Source: Macrotis lagotis (taxonomy: Eukaryota; Chordata; Mammalia; Peramelemorphia; Peramelidae). From it: a stretch of 64,000 nucleotides of DNA. Every line of letters begins with the position of its first letter. The first letter of the stretch is position 1. The translations under genes were made by a program, and so were the position numbers. Location of the stretch: positions 60,927,636 through 60,991,635 of the forward strand of contig NC_133658.1 in NCBI RefSeq assembly GCF_037893015.1, read 5' to 3'. Below the pieces are notes generated by a model that made no database searches, was not told where the DNA came from, and worked only from the letters and a program-made list of their open reading frames with translations. This document shows positions 20,787 to 31,345 of this stretch, piece after piece.

Positions 20787-20812
20787 CAATAATAATAATA
20801 ATAATAATAATG
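20787..20812 (+). repeat. (AAT)n
   Basis: About eight AAT units directly 5' of the next SINE. Confidence 0.95.
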
Positions 20813-20817
20813 AAAAA

Positions 20818-21046
20818 TGGGAGACAGCTAGGTAGTTCAGTGGATAGAACAAGGCCTGGCATCAGGAAGACCTAGGTTTAAATCTAACTTCAGAAACTAG
20901 CAAGTCACTTAAACCTGTTGGCCTCAGTTTCCTCATCTGTAAAATGAGCTGAAGAAGGAAATGGCAAACCATTCTAGTATCTTTGCCAAGAAAATACCAA
21001 ATAGGGTCACAAAAAATCAGACATAAGTAAAACGACTGACCAACAA
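20818..21046 (+). mobile_element. MAR1-type SINE, full length
   Basis: GACAGCTAGGTAGTTCAG, CATCAGGAAGACCTAGG, GAAGAAGGAAATGGC, TAGTATCTTTGCCAAG, ATAGGGTCACAAAAAATCAGAC. Confidence 0.88.
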
Positions 21047-21058
21047 CCACACTAGTCA

Positions 21059-21285
21059 GAATTTATAGAGAGCTTTAATATCAGCAAAAGACTATACATA
21101 TGTTATTTTTATTTGATCCTCACCACAAATAGTCCTAGGAGGTAGGGAAATGAAGGCAAACAGAAGTTAAATAACTTACCCAGGATAACACAGCTAGTAA
21201 AGTGGATGAGACTGAATTTGAACTCAGGTCTATTCTGACTCCATGCCCACCTCATCATTCACCCATCATATCACTCAGCTTCTAT
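21059..21285 (-). mobile_element. MIR/THER SINE, antisense
   Basis: GAATTTATAGAGAGCTTTAA, TTTGATCCTCACCAC, TACCCAGGATAACACAGCTAG and GAACTCAGGTCTATTCTGACTC. Confidence 0.85.
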
Positions 21286-22110
21286 AGCTTTGAAGCTCTA
21301 ACAATTTCAGACACTTAGGTGAGTTTTTGTTTTCCCCATGTTGTGGGTATTCCATCTCCCCCCTTCCCTAAGCACCTCATGCAAATGGACTATACTAAAA
21401 GTTGGTGGTGATTTTAAGGTATAGCACTCTCACATAATCAAAGAATGTAAGAACTAGAAGTGACGTGAGGAATCCATCCTGCTCTAACCCTCCAATGTTA
21501 GGTGACTTGCTGAATAATACATGGTAGAGCTGAGCCTTCACAGAATAGGACAGTGATGATGGGGCTCAAGGTCAGTCACAGCTAGATCCCTGACAACACT
21601 TTCTGAACCTTTACCTGTTCTCTTGGGCATGTCTATGCCAATGGACAGAAGGCACAGATGGGCAGAGATTATGGGACCTTTCTAGTTGTAAGCCCCAAAT
21701 CATGAATAATAAAGACAAAGAATCATAGACAATTTGGGACAGACCAGATTATTAACTTTGGTACTCAATGCATTGACTCCCACATTGTATCCACTGGGGA
21801 TGGATCCAAATACAAAGAAAATGTTGAAAAAAATCAATCATTAGTTGACGTCAGCTTTCTTGCACAGTTCGCCTGTCTGGAAAGTCACGCATTCTAAGAA
21901 ATTACAAATAAACTTTTAGACCAGTCAGAGCACATAGGCTGCTTCGTGACAGACTATAAAATACAAGTTGACAGAGGCATGATATCTAACCAACCAGTAG
22001 CTACTAGTAATGGAAGTGATGAATGATCTTTCACAAAGCAAAGCCTCGGAGGGAAATAACAAAGCAAGTTTGGTCCCTGGCTTTATACTTTCCCCATTTG
22101 ATTCCATTCA

Positions 22111-22116
<6 letters not shown>
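21286..22116. other. Mostly unassigned; CR1-like fragment 21435-21550
   Basis: At 21435 AATCAAAGAATGTAAGAACTAGAAGTG, then AGGTGACTTGCTGAATAAT, is a worn antisense CR1/MIR composite. The rest is unrecognised. Confidence 0.4.
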
Positions 22117-22168
<52 letters not shown>

Positions 22169-22189
22169 CCTCCCTCCCTCCCTCCCTCC
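22117..22189 (+). repeat. (TC)n then (TCCC)n
   Basis: About 23 TC units followed by seven TCCC units. Confidence 0.97.
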
Positions 22190-22582
22190 TATAGAGAGTA
22201 GGCTTAACAAATGTGTTTTTGGCTAAGCACAATGCCTTAGGTATTTGAAAGGAGGGTGGCTGCCCCAGCATATAAAACAGAGTACTCTCTAAGCATATAG
22301 TCAAATCCTTCTTGATCTGTTATTTCAGTCAGTCAGTTTCTTGGAGTTATGCTTTTATTATTGTCTTTGAAGCCTCCATTTATAGCAGTATCTAACACAT
22401 AGTAGGCCCTTCATCATTATTTGTTCAATAAATGAATAACAACTTTATTTCCCCATCACTTCCTTCCATCCTCCCTTTCTCCCATCATCTAATATTTGGA
22501 TAGAGGTAAAATAAGTGAAATAAATAGCAGTTTACAATCTGCTAGTGATATTTGGATAGAAGCCCAGCTTTGTAATTACAAT
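22190..22582 (+). mobile_element. L2 3' end at 22366-22440; flanks unassigned
   Basis: GCAGTATCTAACACATAGTAGG..TTTGTTCAATAAATGAATAAC is a clean L2 terminus, sense. 22190-22365 and 22441-22582 are not recognised. Confidence 0.7.
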
Positions 22583-22622
<40 letters not shown>

Positions 22623-22627
22623 TATAT
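22583..22627 (+). repeat. (TA)n
   Basis: Alternating TA, once interrupted by G near 22603; 22 units. Confidence 0.97.
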
Positions 22628-22816
22628 ACTACATTGTTCTTAGATATAATTATAATGACCGTGGAAGTTGGTTTTCATGTTTTTGAGTCACCAGTCTTAA
22701 TTAATGTCATATCAAGCATTTTGTGTCAATTAAACTAGAATCTGTGAATGAAGCCAAGGATATAAAGACCAATCTCGGTCAAAAGTCAGACCCAATCCTG
22801 CCTTCCCTCTTTGCCT
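22628..22816. other. Unassigned sequence
   Basis: Nothing recognised. Confidence 0.4.
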
Positions 22817-23045
22817 GTGAGACAGCTAAGTGGCACAAGAGGCAGGAGCTAAGATTTGAGTTCAAACATTTACTAACTGTGTGATCTGGGCAAGTCATTT
22901 CAGCTCTGCTTGCCTCAGTTTCCCCAAATTGAAAAATAGGAATCCCCATAGTACTTACCTCCCAGAGTTGTTATAGGATCAGATGAGATGATAATAATGT
23001 AGAATATTTAGAACATAGTAGGCACTTTATACTAGTTTCCTTCCT
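22817..23045 (+). mobile_element. MIR/THER SINE, full length
   Basis: GACAGCTAAGTGGCACAAG, TTGAGTTCAAACATTTAC, GTGATCTGGGCAAGTC, TCAGTTTCCCCAAATTG, CCCAGAGTTGTTATAGGATC and GAACATAGTAGGCAC. Confidence 0.88.
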
Positions 23046-24195
23046 TTATGAAGGTGAATATGATTCTGTGGAAACCTAAATATTTTAACTTCCTGAAGAT
23101 AAATGACTTCCCACTGTTTTTTTTTTCCTTTTTAAGAGAGGCATGGATCATCATAGCCAAAAAGACAAGATGACAAAATCTCAGAATTACTTCATGGTGA
23201 GTTCTGAGAATTCTTGTAAGGAGCTAGACTACTCTTTGAATACTTGAATACTTTCTTGGGGCGGGTCTCTTTATTAGAAGATGGCCCCTAAAGTCCCTTG
23301 TGGCTCTGACTCCACCCCACCCTTGTTTCTTCCCCAACACAAGGTCTCCCTGCTGCCTTTTCCAGGTGCCTCTTTTCTGTGATGCCCAGATCTCTGCTCC
23401 ACATTGGAAGTCCTTTCTGACCCCGTGTATATTGTGTAGACACAGTAGCTTTCTGCAGAGAAGGGCGTGTGGCACCTCTGACTCATATGCCTGAGGCGCT
23501 ACCTTTACAGGTGCTGAAATAGGAGGTAATAATACACTCTGACAGTGTGATGCCCAAAGTGTGGCCTGCCTCCCAGAGCCTGGGAATGGCACCAAGATCA
23601 GCCTGACGTATAAGATGAAAATAATGGCAGCCAGTAAAGGAGTCCATTGGGAACAGTAAGGGCAAAGTTAAAATAAAACCCACCTGGTTTATTTCTGTTA
23701 AAGGTGGTTGAACAGAGATTACAAAAACAAAAAAAAAAACAACTTAAGTTGATCAAATGGCAGCTGGTGGAAGCTTTTAATAGACCATGAAACTACAGTA
23801 TTAGGATATTTAATTAATTTACTTAAAGATTAGTTTTGGTGGAATTAGTTTCATAATTCAGTGGATTTGTGGGCCCTTTGCACCTACAAGGAATTTCTAA
23901 AATAATGCACCATGGATCAGGTGCTGCTTTATGAGTTCTTATTTTAACCTATACTGTGCTTTCTCTAACAAAACACCCTGGGAGCCATCCTAATCCTCCC
24001 AAAAATTCTTGCAAAACCAAAGACATTCTATAATCGGTTTTCCAACAAAGATGTAACATAACCAGCCCAAATTCTCTTCTCTTCTCCCTTCATAGGTGGA
24101 ACATTTTAATATGAGATGCAAATTCAATGGGCCATTTTTGAAATGGCAAAGATACCAACCTACCATTCTTATTCTATCCTTTAATCTGGACGGGT
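23046..24195. other. Repeat-free block of about 1.15 kb
   Basis: I find no repeat family here. 23224-23595 (minus) stays open for 123 codons in a GC-richer patch, but the peptide has no recognisable domain. 23600-24160 has E-box-like GGCAGCTGGTGG, GTTGATCAAATGG and TTAATTAATTTA words, the style of a conserved non-coding element, though eye inspection cannot establish that. Confidence 0.4.
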
Positions 24196-24199
24196 GATG

Positions 24200-24452
24200 T
24201 TATTGTTGTGGAGTCATTTCAATCATGCCTGAATCTCCATGACACCATTTAGGATTTTCTTGGCAAAGATAGTGGAGTGGTTTGCCATTTCCTTCCCCAA
24301 CCCCTTTTTATCAATGAGAAAACTGAGGTAAACAGGATGAAGTGGCTTGCCAAAGATCACAAAGCTATTAAGTGTCTGAGGTTGGATTTGAACTCAGATC
24401 CTCCTAACTCCAGGGCTGGCGCTCTATCCACTGCATCCCCTGGTTTGTCCAG
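24200..24452 (-). mobile_element. MAR1-type SINE, antisense, full length
   Basis: GAGTCATTTCAATCATGCC, ACACCATTTAGGATTTTC, GAGTGGTTTGCCATTTCC, TCTGAGGTTGGATTTGAACTC and CTCTATCCACTGCATCCCC. Confidence 0.9.
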
Positions 24453-25110
24453 GTGATACGTTCTTCCCAGATAAATTCTGTGCTTTCTCACTTCTTCCCA
24501 ATTCTATTGGTACTGATCTCTCAACCTGGAGCACCCTTCTTCCAGTCTTCCTTTTGAGATCTTAACCTTCAAGGTCCCACTCCAATATTACTTTTTCATG
24601 AAGATTTACCCGAACCCTTCCACTGAGTGTTCACAGGACTTGCATGCTTCCTTCTCCATTATTCTGTTCTTGTCTCACCACCATTCAAGTCTTTGTCTGA
24701 AATTTGATTATGGTGTTGAGCTAACTCTGACTTCTTGAAGGCTATCTCTGGTAATTCCAATTAAACTAGAAAGCCTTCAAGTACAAGTTAGATGACACAT
24801 ATTCTGGGGACCCACCTAACCAAGTACAGAGGTGCTTATCTACAGAAGGTTTATTGGCAACCAGGAGATGGATTTTTGGACTGTGTTGTTCATAAGACCA
24901 TCTCCTAAGGCACTGAGGAGTTGTCATCCATGCTACTGGAGGAAGGGCCCATACTGGCTGACCCATAGATCATTAGAGATGAAGTACATTTTTCCTACTA
25001 GACTGTAAGCCCTGTGAGGGCAAAGGATAAAAATGAATTTTGCTAAGCAAAGGCACAAGAATATGCCATAAATATCCAAAGAACAATGATTTGTTTGTGT
25101 TGAATTAAAG
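24453..25110 (+). mobile_element. L2 LINE 3' UTR, sense, split by an unknown insert
   Basis: 24453-24745: CTCAACCTGGAGCACCC, AAGGTCCCACTCC, CATGAAGATTTACCCG. 24990-25110: ACTAGACTGTAAGCCC..GAGGGCAAAGG. The pieces are the expected order for an L2 3' UTR. Confidence 0.7.
24746..24989. mobile_element. Unknown insert inside the L2
   Basis: About 245 bases separating L2 halves. It contains GAAGGTTTATTGGCAACC and CATCTCCTAAGGCACTGAGG. A 10-base inverted repeat CTTGAAGGCT / AGCCTTCAAG lies at its left edge (24735-24744, 24771-24780). Not matched to a family. Confidence 0.35.
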
Positions 25111-25534
25111 TTTAGCGAATTCCAAGTTAGAATTCATAACCATATTTATAATGGCTACAAACATTGTTTTATCCAAATCAGAAGAAAACTACCAGAGATG
25201 TGAGTGGGGCAGGAGGTTGAGAATGGAAGAGATGAAGATAAATGACAGGGGGCAGAGTTCTGAGGCATGGGTAAAGGGGGTAAATGGGGTGACATGAGCT
25301 TGACACCTCCCAAAAGTTCTCAAGAGGAATGACTTAATCTATCATTGATAGAAGCTCGCAACAGAGCACCATCTGTAGTATCCTTTGGCTAATAGGGGTA
25401 TCAGGTCCCCATAATCTTTTAGTTTCTTTCAATGCAGGAAAGTTGCCTTTGAGAAGTGGAAGATTAGAAATTCTCTATTACAGTAATAACCAATCCTAGA
25501 AGTGTATGCAGACTCACTGTGACAAGCCACCTCA
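25111..25534. other. Unassigned sequence
   Basis: Nothing recognised. Confidence 0.4.
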
Positions 25535-25640
25535 GCAAAGCAAGATGGAATACTGAAGTCAAACTCAAGGGACCTGGGTTTGAATTCTGGCTCTCCTGAT
25601 TTCTTATCTGTGTATCTTTGAGCAAATCAGTAATAGAGTA
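25535..25640 (+). mobile_element. CORE-SINE head fragment
   Basis: CAAGATGGAATACTGAAGTC, CTGGGTTTGAATTCTGGC and TCTGTGTATCTTTGAGC. Tail missing. Confidence 0.6.
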
Positions 25641-25788
25641 ACAGTAGTGAAAGCACTGAGGTCACCATTTGTTCTTATGAGGAGGGAAGCAGGAGGCAAG
25701 GAGTTAGAAATCTGATTTTCAGTAGGTTTTGAAGATGATAAAGGAAAATATAAAAAGGAAAAGTGTTGATCTTTTGGTCCTTTATTGA

Positions 25789-25865
25789 ACAGAGGAAGGA
25801 CAGCAAGAAAAGGAAGGAAGGAAGGATGGAAGAGACAAGGAAAGAAGGAAGGGAGAGAGGGAGGC
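25789..25865 (+). repeat. GA-rich (GGAA) tract
   Basis: GGAAGGAAGGAAGGATGG and AGAAGGAAGGGAGAGAGG; short relative of the larger polypurine tracts. Confidence 0.9.
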
Positions 25866-26072
25866 TAAGTAAGTGCTTTACAAATACTATTTCATTTTCT
25901 TCTCACAGCAACCCTGGAGTATTTAGGAGCAATTATTATCCCCAATTTATAGTTGGGGAAACTGAGGCAAAGAAGTTCAGTGACTTCTCAGCATTACATA
26001 GTATCTGAAGAAGGATTAAATTCAGATCTTCCTGACTCCAGGCTTAGCACTCTATCCATTGTACTATCTGGG
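25866..26072 (-). mobile_element. MIR/THER SINE, antisense
   Basis: GTGCTTTACAAATACTATTTC, ATTATTATCCCCAATTTATAG, CAGATCTTCCTGACTCC and CTCTATCCATTGTACTATC. Confidence 0.85.
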
Positions 26073-26540
26073 ATAACATATATTACAAAAATCACATAAA
26101 ATTTCAAGGTTAAAAGGGACTGAAGAGACCATTGAATCCAGCTCAAACAAATTACAAGACTCTCCCACCTCTTCCATGTGTCACACACACAGCATCATCT
26201 GACAAGAGATCTTTTTTTAGTTTTCATTTGAAGACTTCCAGTGAGGGAGAACTCACAACCAAAAAAGAGGGGATTCTACTTTGGGGACTCTTGGGAAATT
26301 CTTCCTTCTTGAAGCCTAAATCTGTCCCCCTTCACCTTCCGCTCATTGCCTCTGGTGCCCCATAGAACAGGCTTCATATCTCCTCTCCCCAATGGCCCTT
26401 CACATATTTGGAGACACCTCTCATTCTTCCCCTCAGTCTCCTCTCCTCCAGGTTTCTTTGACTTATCTTCACAAGGCAGGAGTTTTTGCAGATGGGATTT
26501 TGCAAAGATTTTGCACAATCATTCAAATGTGGAAGCTTGA
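26073..26540 (-). mobile_element. CR1/L3 LINE 3' region, antisense
   Basis: Order matches L3: GTTAAAAGGGACTGAAGAGACC (terminus), CAGTGAGGGAGAACTCACAACC, GAAATTCTTCCTTCTTGAAGCC, GCTCATTGCCTCTGGTGCCC, GGCCCTTCACATATTTGGAG and TCCTCTCCTCCAGGTTTC. One of the better-preserved CR1 pieces here. Confidence 0.85.
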
Positions 26541-26819
26541 GGAGACCTCTTTTCTCCTCAGTAACATCTCACTTAGTCACTACAAAGGAGTGTAGAAGGC
26601 AGGGTATTTACCACAGGAGCCCCGACTTGATATTAAATATTTGTCATCAAAGCTAGTTTTTCTGTGAATCTTCATGCATTTGTATGCTATATAGGAGAGA
26701 AGATAAGTCAGATAACCCAGTGAATAATTCTCAGTTAATTATTTGAATTAAAATGTATTTCTATACTTAGGTACTAAAAATAATATGTATGCAAGTTTGA
26801 AATACATGAAAGATAGCCA
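26541..26819. other. Unassigned sequence
   Basis: Nothing recognised. Confidence 0.4.
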
Positions 26820-27168
26820 ATAAGCTTCTATTAAGTGCCTATTATTTTACAGGAACTGTGCTAAGTATTCAGAACAAAAAGAAGGCAAAAAGCAATCCCT
26901 GTTCCCAAGGAGCTCATAATCTAATGGAGGAAACAATGTACAAACAAGCTATAGACAGGATAAATTAAGGTTATTATCCGAGGGAAGGCACTAGCATTAA
27001 AGGGGTTTGGGAAAGGTATTTTAGCTGGGACTTTCTTTAGAAAACAAGGGAAGCCAAGATGGGAAGGGAGATAATTCCAGCCTGGGTAGCAGCCAGTGGA
27101 AATGGCAAGAGTCAAAAAGTAGTTTGTTTTGTGGAAGGAATGACAAGGAGATAAACGTCACTCATTCA

Positions 27169-27400
27169 AAAATGTTATTCAGTTGTGTCGGACTCCTTAT
27201 GCCCCCTTTGGGTTTTTCTTGGCAGAGATACTGGAGCGGTTTGACATTTATTTCTCCAGTTCATTTGACAGATAAGGAAACTGAGGTAAACAGGATGAAG
27301 TGACTTGCCAAGTGCTGCACAGTAACTGTCAGAGGCCGGATTTGAAGTTGATAGGATGAATTTTCAGTATTCTATCCACTGGACCATTTGGCTATCCCAA
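27169..27400 (-). mobile_element. MAR1-type SINE, antisense, inside L2
   Basis: TCAGTTGTGTCGGACTCC, CCCTTTGGGTTTTTCTTGGC, CTGGAGCGGTTTGACATT, TATTCTATCCACTGGACC. Confidence 0.9.
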
Positions 27401-27763
27401 AGAATAGCAAGCTGTAAGAAGACTTGGAAAGGTAGGAGGGACTGGATTATAAATGTCTTTAAATGACAAACAGAAGATTTTATATTTGATTCTGGAAGTG
27501 ATAAGAATTGAATTGTTGAATAAGGAGTGTGTGATTTTTGGGGAGGGTTGAAGAGTGACATAAAAGCACCTAAGCTTTAGGAAGAGCACTTTGACAGCCA
27601 AGTGGAAGATAAACTGGAGCAGGGAGAGACTTGAGACAGGAAGGCCCAACAACAGACTACTCCAATAATTCAGGTATGAGTCCTGACCAAAGTGATGGCA
27701 ACATCAGAGGAGAAAGGGGCATATGCAAGAGATGTCAGGGAGATTCAGTTGATAAGACTTGAC

Positions 27764-27870
27764 AGGGAGAGAGGGAGCAGGAAGACAGAGACAGAAATAG
27801 AGACGGGGGAGACAGAGAGAAACAGAGAGAGGGGAGGGAGAGAGAGAGAGAGAGAGAGGCAGACAGAGAG
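27764..27870 (+). repeat. (GA)n with GACAGA interruptions
   Basis: Purine repeat grown inside the antisense L2; longest clean GA run is at about 27836-27858. Confidence 0.9.
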
Positions 27871-27945
27871 TTGTGAGGCTTTGTGACTTGGAGGATAGTG
27901 GTCTCATTGACCATAGGAGTATTAGGAAGAAGGGAGGACTTTGGG

Positions 27946-28185
27946 GGACAGCATGCTATAAGTAAGTAGGAAGCTAGCTATCAAGCCAGGAAGGCATAAT
28001 TTCAAGTCTCACCTTTGACATGTACTGACTGTGTGACCCTGGACAGGTGCTCTGGTGGACAACTCTCCAAGACTGTCAAGAAAGTACTGACCTACCTTGG
28101 CAGAAGAGGGTGCTCTCACCAGTGATTTCTGAATAACAATAAATCATAGATTCAATCCTAAGACTAGGTATGTTTGATGGTCTGG
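27946..28185 (+). mobile_element. Type iv CORE-SINE
   Basis: ACATGTACTGACTGTGTGACCC (CORE), GGACAACTCTCCAAGACTG, CTGACCTACCTTGGCAGAAG, and a closing AATAAATCATAGATTC. Shares ACAACTCTCCAAGACTG-type text with 63470-63645. Confidence 0.7.
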
Positions 28186-28396
28186 GAATTCATAACAAAC
28201 TAAATCATGAAATGTGGGTACCTGATCCTTTCATTACACTTCCCCTCCCCACCCCCATCATGCTGAGCATGATGGCATTATCCATTAGACTAATATAAAG
28301 TATCAGTGCCTCTAAAATTTATAAAAGAGTTCTAAACTTTATGGTTTTCTTTAAAGAAGAAAATAATTTAGAGTTAATTTCAAAAGCCTCTACCAT
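28186..28396. other. Unassigned sequence
   Basis: Nothing recognised. Confidence 0.4.
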
Positions 28397-28610
28397 TAGG
28401 CAGCCAAGTGGTACATGGATGGATGGATGGAGTGGTGAGTCTGAAGTCAAGAGGATCTGAATTCAAGTGCAGTTTCAGACAGTTCCTAATTGGGTGACCC
28501 TGGGTAAGTCACTTAAACTCTGGTTTCCTCAGTTTCCTCAACTGTAAAATGGGGATAACAATAACACTTACCTTTCAGGGTTGTGAAAATCAAAAGAGAT
28601 AAATGTTACA
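28397..28610 (+). mobile_element. MIR/THER SINE
   Basis: GGCAGCCAAGTGGTACATGG with a GGAT triplication in the head, TGAATTCAAGTGCAG, GTGACCCTGGGTAAGTC, CTGTAAAATGGGGATAAC, TTTCAGGGTTGTGAAAATC. Confidence 0.85.
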
Positions 28611-28800
28611 GTGGGTAGATTCTGTCCTTGGATACTTCCTAGCTATGCGACCCCGGGCAAGTCACCCAAGACTCTTTTGCCTTGATTTCCTCATCTAAAA
28701 AATGAACTGAAGAAGGAAATGGCAAACCATTCCAGGATCTCTGCCAAGAAAATTCCAAAGGAGTTCCTTGAAAGGTCAGACATGACTCAACCACAAAATA
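28611..28800 (+). mobile_element. MAR1-type SINE, 5' shortened
   Basis: GTGGGTAGATTCTGTCC, GCTATGCGACCCCGGGC, GAAGAAGGAAATGGC, CATTCCAGGATCTCTGCC, AAAGGTCAGACATGACTC. Confidence 0.85.
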
Positions 28801-28904
28801 CCTTTAAGTTCAAAAATTCTAATGATGATTATTATTATCTCTTCTTGAGTTCTGTTTATTCCAGCAAACCCTCATATTATATGAGTAAATGAACTTTAAC
28901 TACA

Positions 28905-29110
28905 GATTAAAGCATATTTCTCTTCATTTTCTTGTTTATTCTTAATTTTGTTTTGCAACATGGCTTAAATGGAAATTTTTTTCATGATTTTATATGTGTA
29001 ATGGATATCACATTGCTTGCCTTCTCGGTGCATGGAAAATGGGACGGAGGGAGAAAATTTGGATCTCAAATTTTTTTTTAAATTGAATGTCAAAAATTAT
29101 TAAGTGAATA
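28905..29110 (+). mobile_element. L1 LINE 3' UTR end (marsupial type)
   Basis: TTTTGCAACATGGCTTAAATGG, ATGGATATCACATTGCTTGCC, ACGGAGGGAGAAAATTTGG and a TTGAATGTCAAAAATTATT end. Equivalent text occurs at 40560-40860. Confidence 0.75.
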
Positions 29111-29217
29111 ACAGTCAATAGAAATTTCAAAGAAAGATTTAAATCTTAAATCTAAGAAGTGGAGCCTATACATTGCATATTATTATTGTAGCTTTCTTAG
29201 ATATCACTTTTCTTTTC

Positions 29218-29345
29218 TGGAGGTGAGGGAAGGCAACTTACCCAGGGTCACATAGCTAGTAAGTATCTGAGGTTAGATTTGAACTCAGATCCTTCTGACT
29301 CCAGAGCAGCAGACATTTTATCCACTGTGCCATATAGCTACCTTG
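29218..29345 (-). mobile_element. CORE-SINE head, antisense
   Basis: ACTTACCCAGGGTCACATAGC, GAACTCAGATCCTTCTGAC and CCACTGTGCCATATAGC. Confidence 0.8.
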
Positions 29346-29535
29346 TTGGAAGTCACTTTTACTCATTTATTGCCAGAAGACTGAACTTCAATAGTGTTTT
29401 CCTTTTGTAGGGTACCAATGAAACTCAAAAGGAGTTAGTGGGCTAGTCTCTAAGGTCAGGGATTTAATAATCTCTCCATCAACCAACAAACATTGATGCT
29501 AGATGAGCACTCCTCCTTGTCTCACAAGAGAGTTC
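29346..29535. other. Unassigned sequence
   Basis: Nothing recognised. Confidence 0.35.
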
Positions 29536-29725
29536 TAAACTACTGATTTGTTTGTGTGACCTTGGATAAATCACTTAGCCTCTGGTTACCTCAGTTTCTT
29601 CTACTATAAATGGAGTTGATAATAGTACCTACCTCTCAGAGTTGTTATGAGAATCAAATGAGAGAATATTTGTAAAGCTATTGGTACATGGTAGATTCTT
29701 CATCAATACTTATTCCTTTCCCCTG
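29536..29725 (+). mobile_element. MIR/THER SINE, headless
   Basis: TGTGACCTTGGATAAATC, TAATAGTACCTACCTCTCAG, GAATCAAATGAGAGAATATTTG. Confidence 0.8.
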
Positions 29726-30427
29726 GTGAGGCCACGAAATTTGATTCTGGACCAGGGAGTGACACAATCCTCCTTTATATAGAATTTCATGCCTACCCTC
29801 CAATGGTGACATGACATGGAAATGATTCTCACAGGAAAACAGAATACCTCAAATTCCGAGAATCATGTGTAATATCTTTATAGCACAATGACTCAGAAAC
29901 TGCTTCTTTAGAATTTAAAAAAATGTATCTAATGTTTTAAATGTGATTCTGGGAGCCTTTATCAACTGATAAAAACACAGCAATCAGATTCAACAACAGT
30001 GCATCCAATTATACCATATTTATTCACATAACTTTTTCTCTCTCCTCCAAAGATGTTTTGCTGACAAGTTGGAAGATGTGGAGGGGGTTGGGTGGGGAAT
30101 ATAAGTGGTGAAACTGTTCCAGCAGCTGTAAACCCTAGTATGATATTACCCATGGTGGGCTGCCGCCCATCACACAAAGCCAAGCATCTCAGAAAAACAC
30201 TGGTCTGGTCTCAGCAAAACACAGAGAAACAGAAATGAGATACTTCTAATCTACCATTTGCTGGCTGCTGATAATGGCACCATACCAGAGAGGAAAATTA
30301 TGAGGAGAGGAAAAAAAGGGGAAAAATCCCTTGAATTTCTCCTTCAAAAATAGATTTGAGAGGTTGGGATGCAGCAAATAATCAGGGAAATGTGTAAATG
30401 TTGCAAACTTGGAGGAGTATATTGCCT
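29726..30427. other. Unassigned sequence, about 700 bp
   Basis: No repeat recognised. A 73-codon open frame on the minus strand (29962-30183) is unremarkable. Confidence 0.4.
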
Positions 30428-30598
30428 AAAGCAGTATCATAGCTGTAGATCTGAGAAGGACCCATTTTAGTTGAGGGAAACTGAGGTCTAGAAAGGTTAA
30501 GTGACTTACCCTAGGTCACATGGGTAGGAAGCAAAAGAGGGGGGAACGACTTCAAGCCACATCCTCCAATTTCTGGATTTCTTTCCATTGTCCCACAA
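30428..30598 (-). mobile_element. CR1-MIR composite, antisense
   Basis: TAGATCTGAGAAGGACCC, GAAACTGAGGTCTAGAAAGG, TTACCCTAGGTCACATGGG. Confidence 0.6.
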
Positions 30599-30631
30599 GA
30601 TAAAAAGAACCTTGGAGATCATTTTGAGTAG

Positions 30632-31080
30632 GAATTCTTAATCTCAGGTCCATGCGTCCCTTTGATGGAATCCATGAACTTGGATGTGAAAAAAATAGTC
30701 TTTATTTTCATTAATCTCCAATCTCTAAATGAAATAATAATAATAACTAGTATTTATATTGTGCTTTAAGGTTTGCCAAATGCTTTACAAATATCTCATT
30801 CTGTTTTCACAACGATGGGTTATCCCCATTTTATAGTTGGGGGAAATTGAAGCTGACAGAGATTTAAGTGACTTGGTCAGGGTCACACAACCAATGTGTA
30901 TAAGGTTGGACCTGAACTCAGGTCTTCCTGACTCTAGGCCCAGCATTCTATCCACTTCAACACTTAACTGCCCCTAAATATGGTATTTCCTTTAATTATT
31001 TAAAAATAGGATTCTGAAAAGTGTTCCATTTTACTAGACTTCCAAAGGGATTGAGGGACACAAAAGAGGGTAAGAACTCG
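30632..31080 (-). mobile_element. Non-autonomous DNA transposon relic, split by a MIR
   Basis: Left end AATTCTTAATCTCAGGTCC..ATCCATGAACTTGG (30638-30688). Right end CTTCCAAAGGGATTGAGG..AGAGGGTAAGAACTC (31040-31078). The ends are inverted versions of each other near the tips (TTCTTAA / TAAGAA). Both ends match, in opposite orientation, the element at 61704-61893. The class (hAT-like) is a guess from family resemblance; no target duplication was identified. Confidence 0.6.
30736..30982 (-). mobile_element. MIR/THER SINE, antisense, full length, inside the DNA transposon
   Basis: AATAACTAGTATTTATATTGTGC, CCCCATTTTATAGTTGGGGG, TGGTCAGGGTCACACAACC, GAACTCAGGTCTTCCTGAC, TTAACTGCCCC. Confidence 0.88.
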
Positions 31081-31345
31081 TCGACCAATCCAATCCTCTT
31101 ACTTGAAAGGTGAGGTCCTAGTACCCAGAGGTAATAAGTAGTATATGCATCAAGTTGTGTTTGATTCCCTCATTCTCTTGGTTAGATACTTTCTTGTGGA
31201 ATCAGATATGAATATTCTTATGGGGAGAAAAAATAGATTAGTCATATCATATATGCATAATGACCTTTACTGATTGACATCCATTTTCATTCTGGTTATC
31301 TCAAGTGAAAAACTCAGAAAAGTCTCATGACTCTGCTAAATGAAA
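31081..31345. other. Unassigned sequence
   Basis: Nothing recognised. Confidence 0.4.

Larger units (their letters stand above)
26820..27945 (-). mobile_element. L2 LINE, antisense, split by a MAR1-type SINE
   Basis: 26820-27168: TATTAAGTGCCTATTATTTTAC, CCCAAGGAGCTCATAATC, AGGGAAGGCACTAGCATT. 27401-27945: AGACTTGGAAAGGTAGGAGGG, CAGAAGATTTTATATTTGATTC, TAGGAAGAGCACTTTGACAGCC, GGGAGAGACTTGAGACAGG. A continuous antisense L2 3' portion once the SINE is removed. Confidence 0.85.

Noticed and set aside
23224-23595. 123-codon minus-strand open frame
   Set aside because: GC-richer patch, no recognisable domain, no splice or start context; kept only as part of the unique block.
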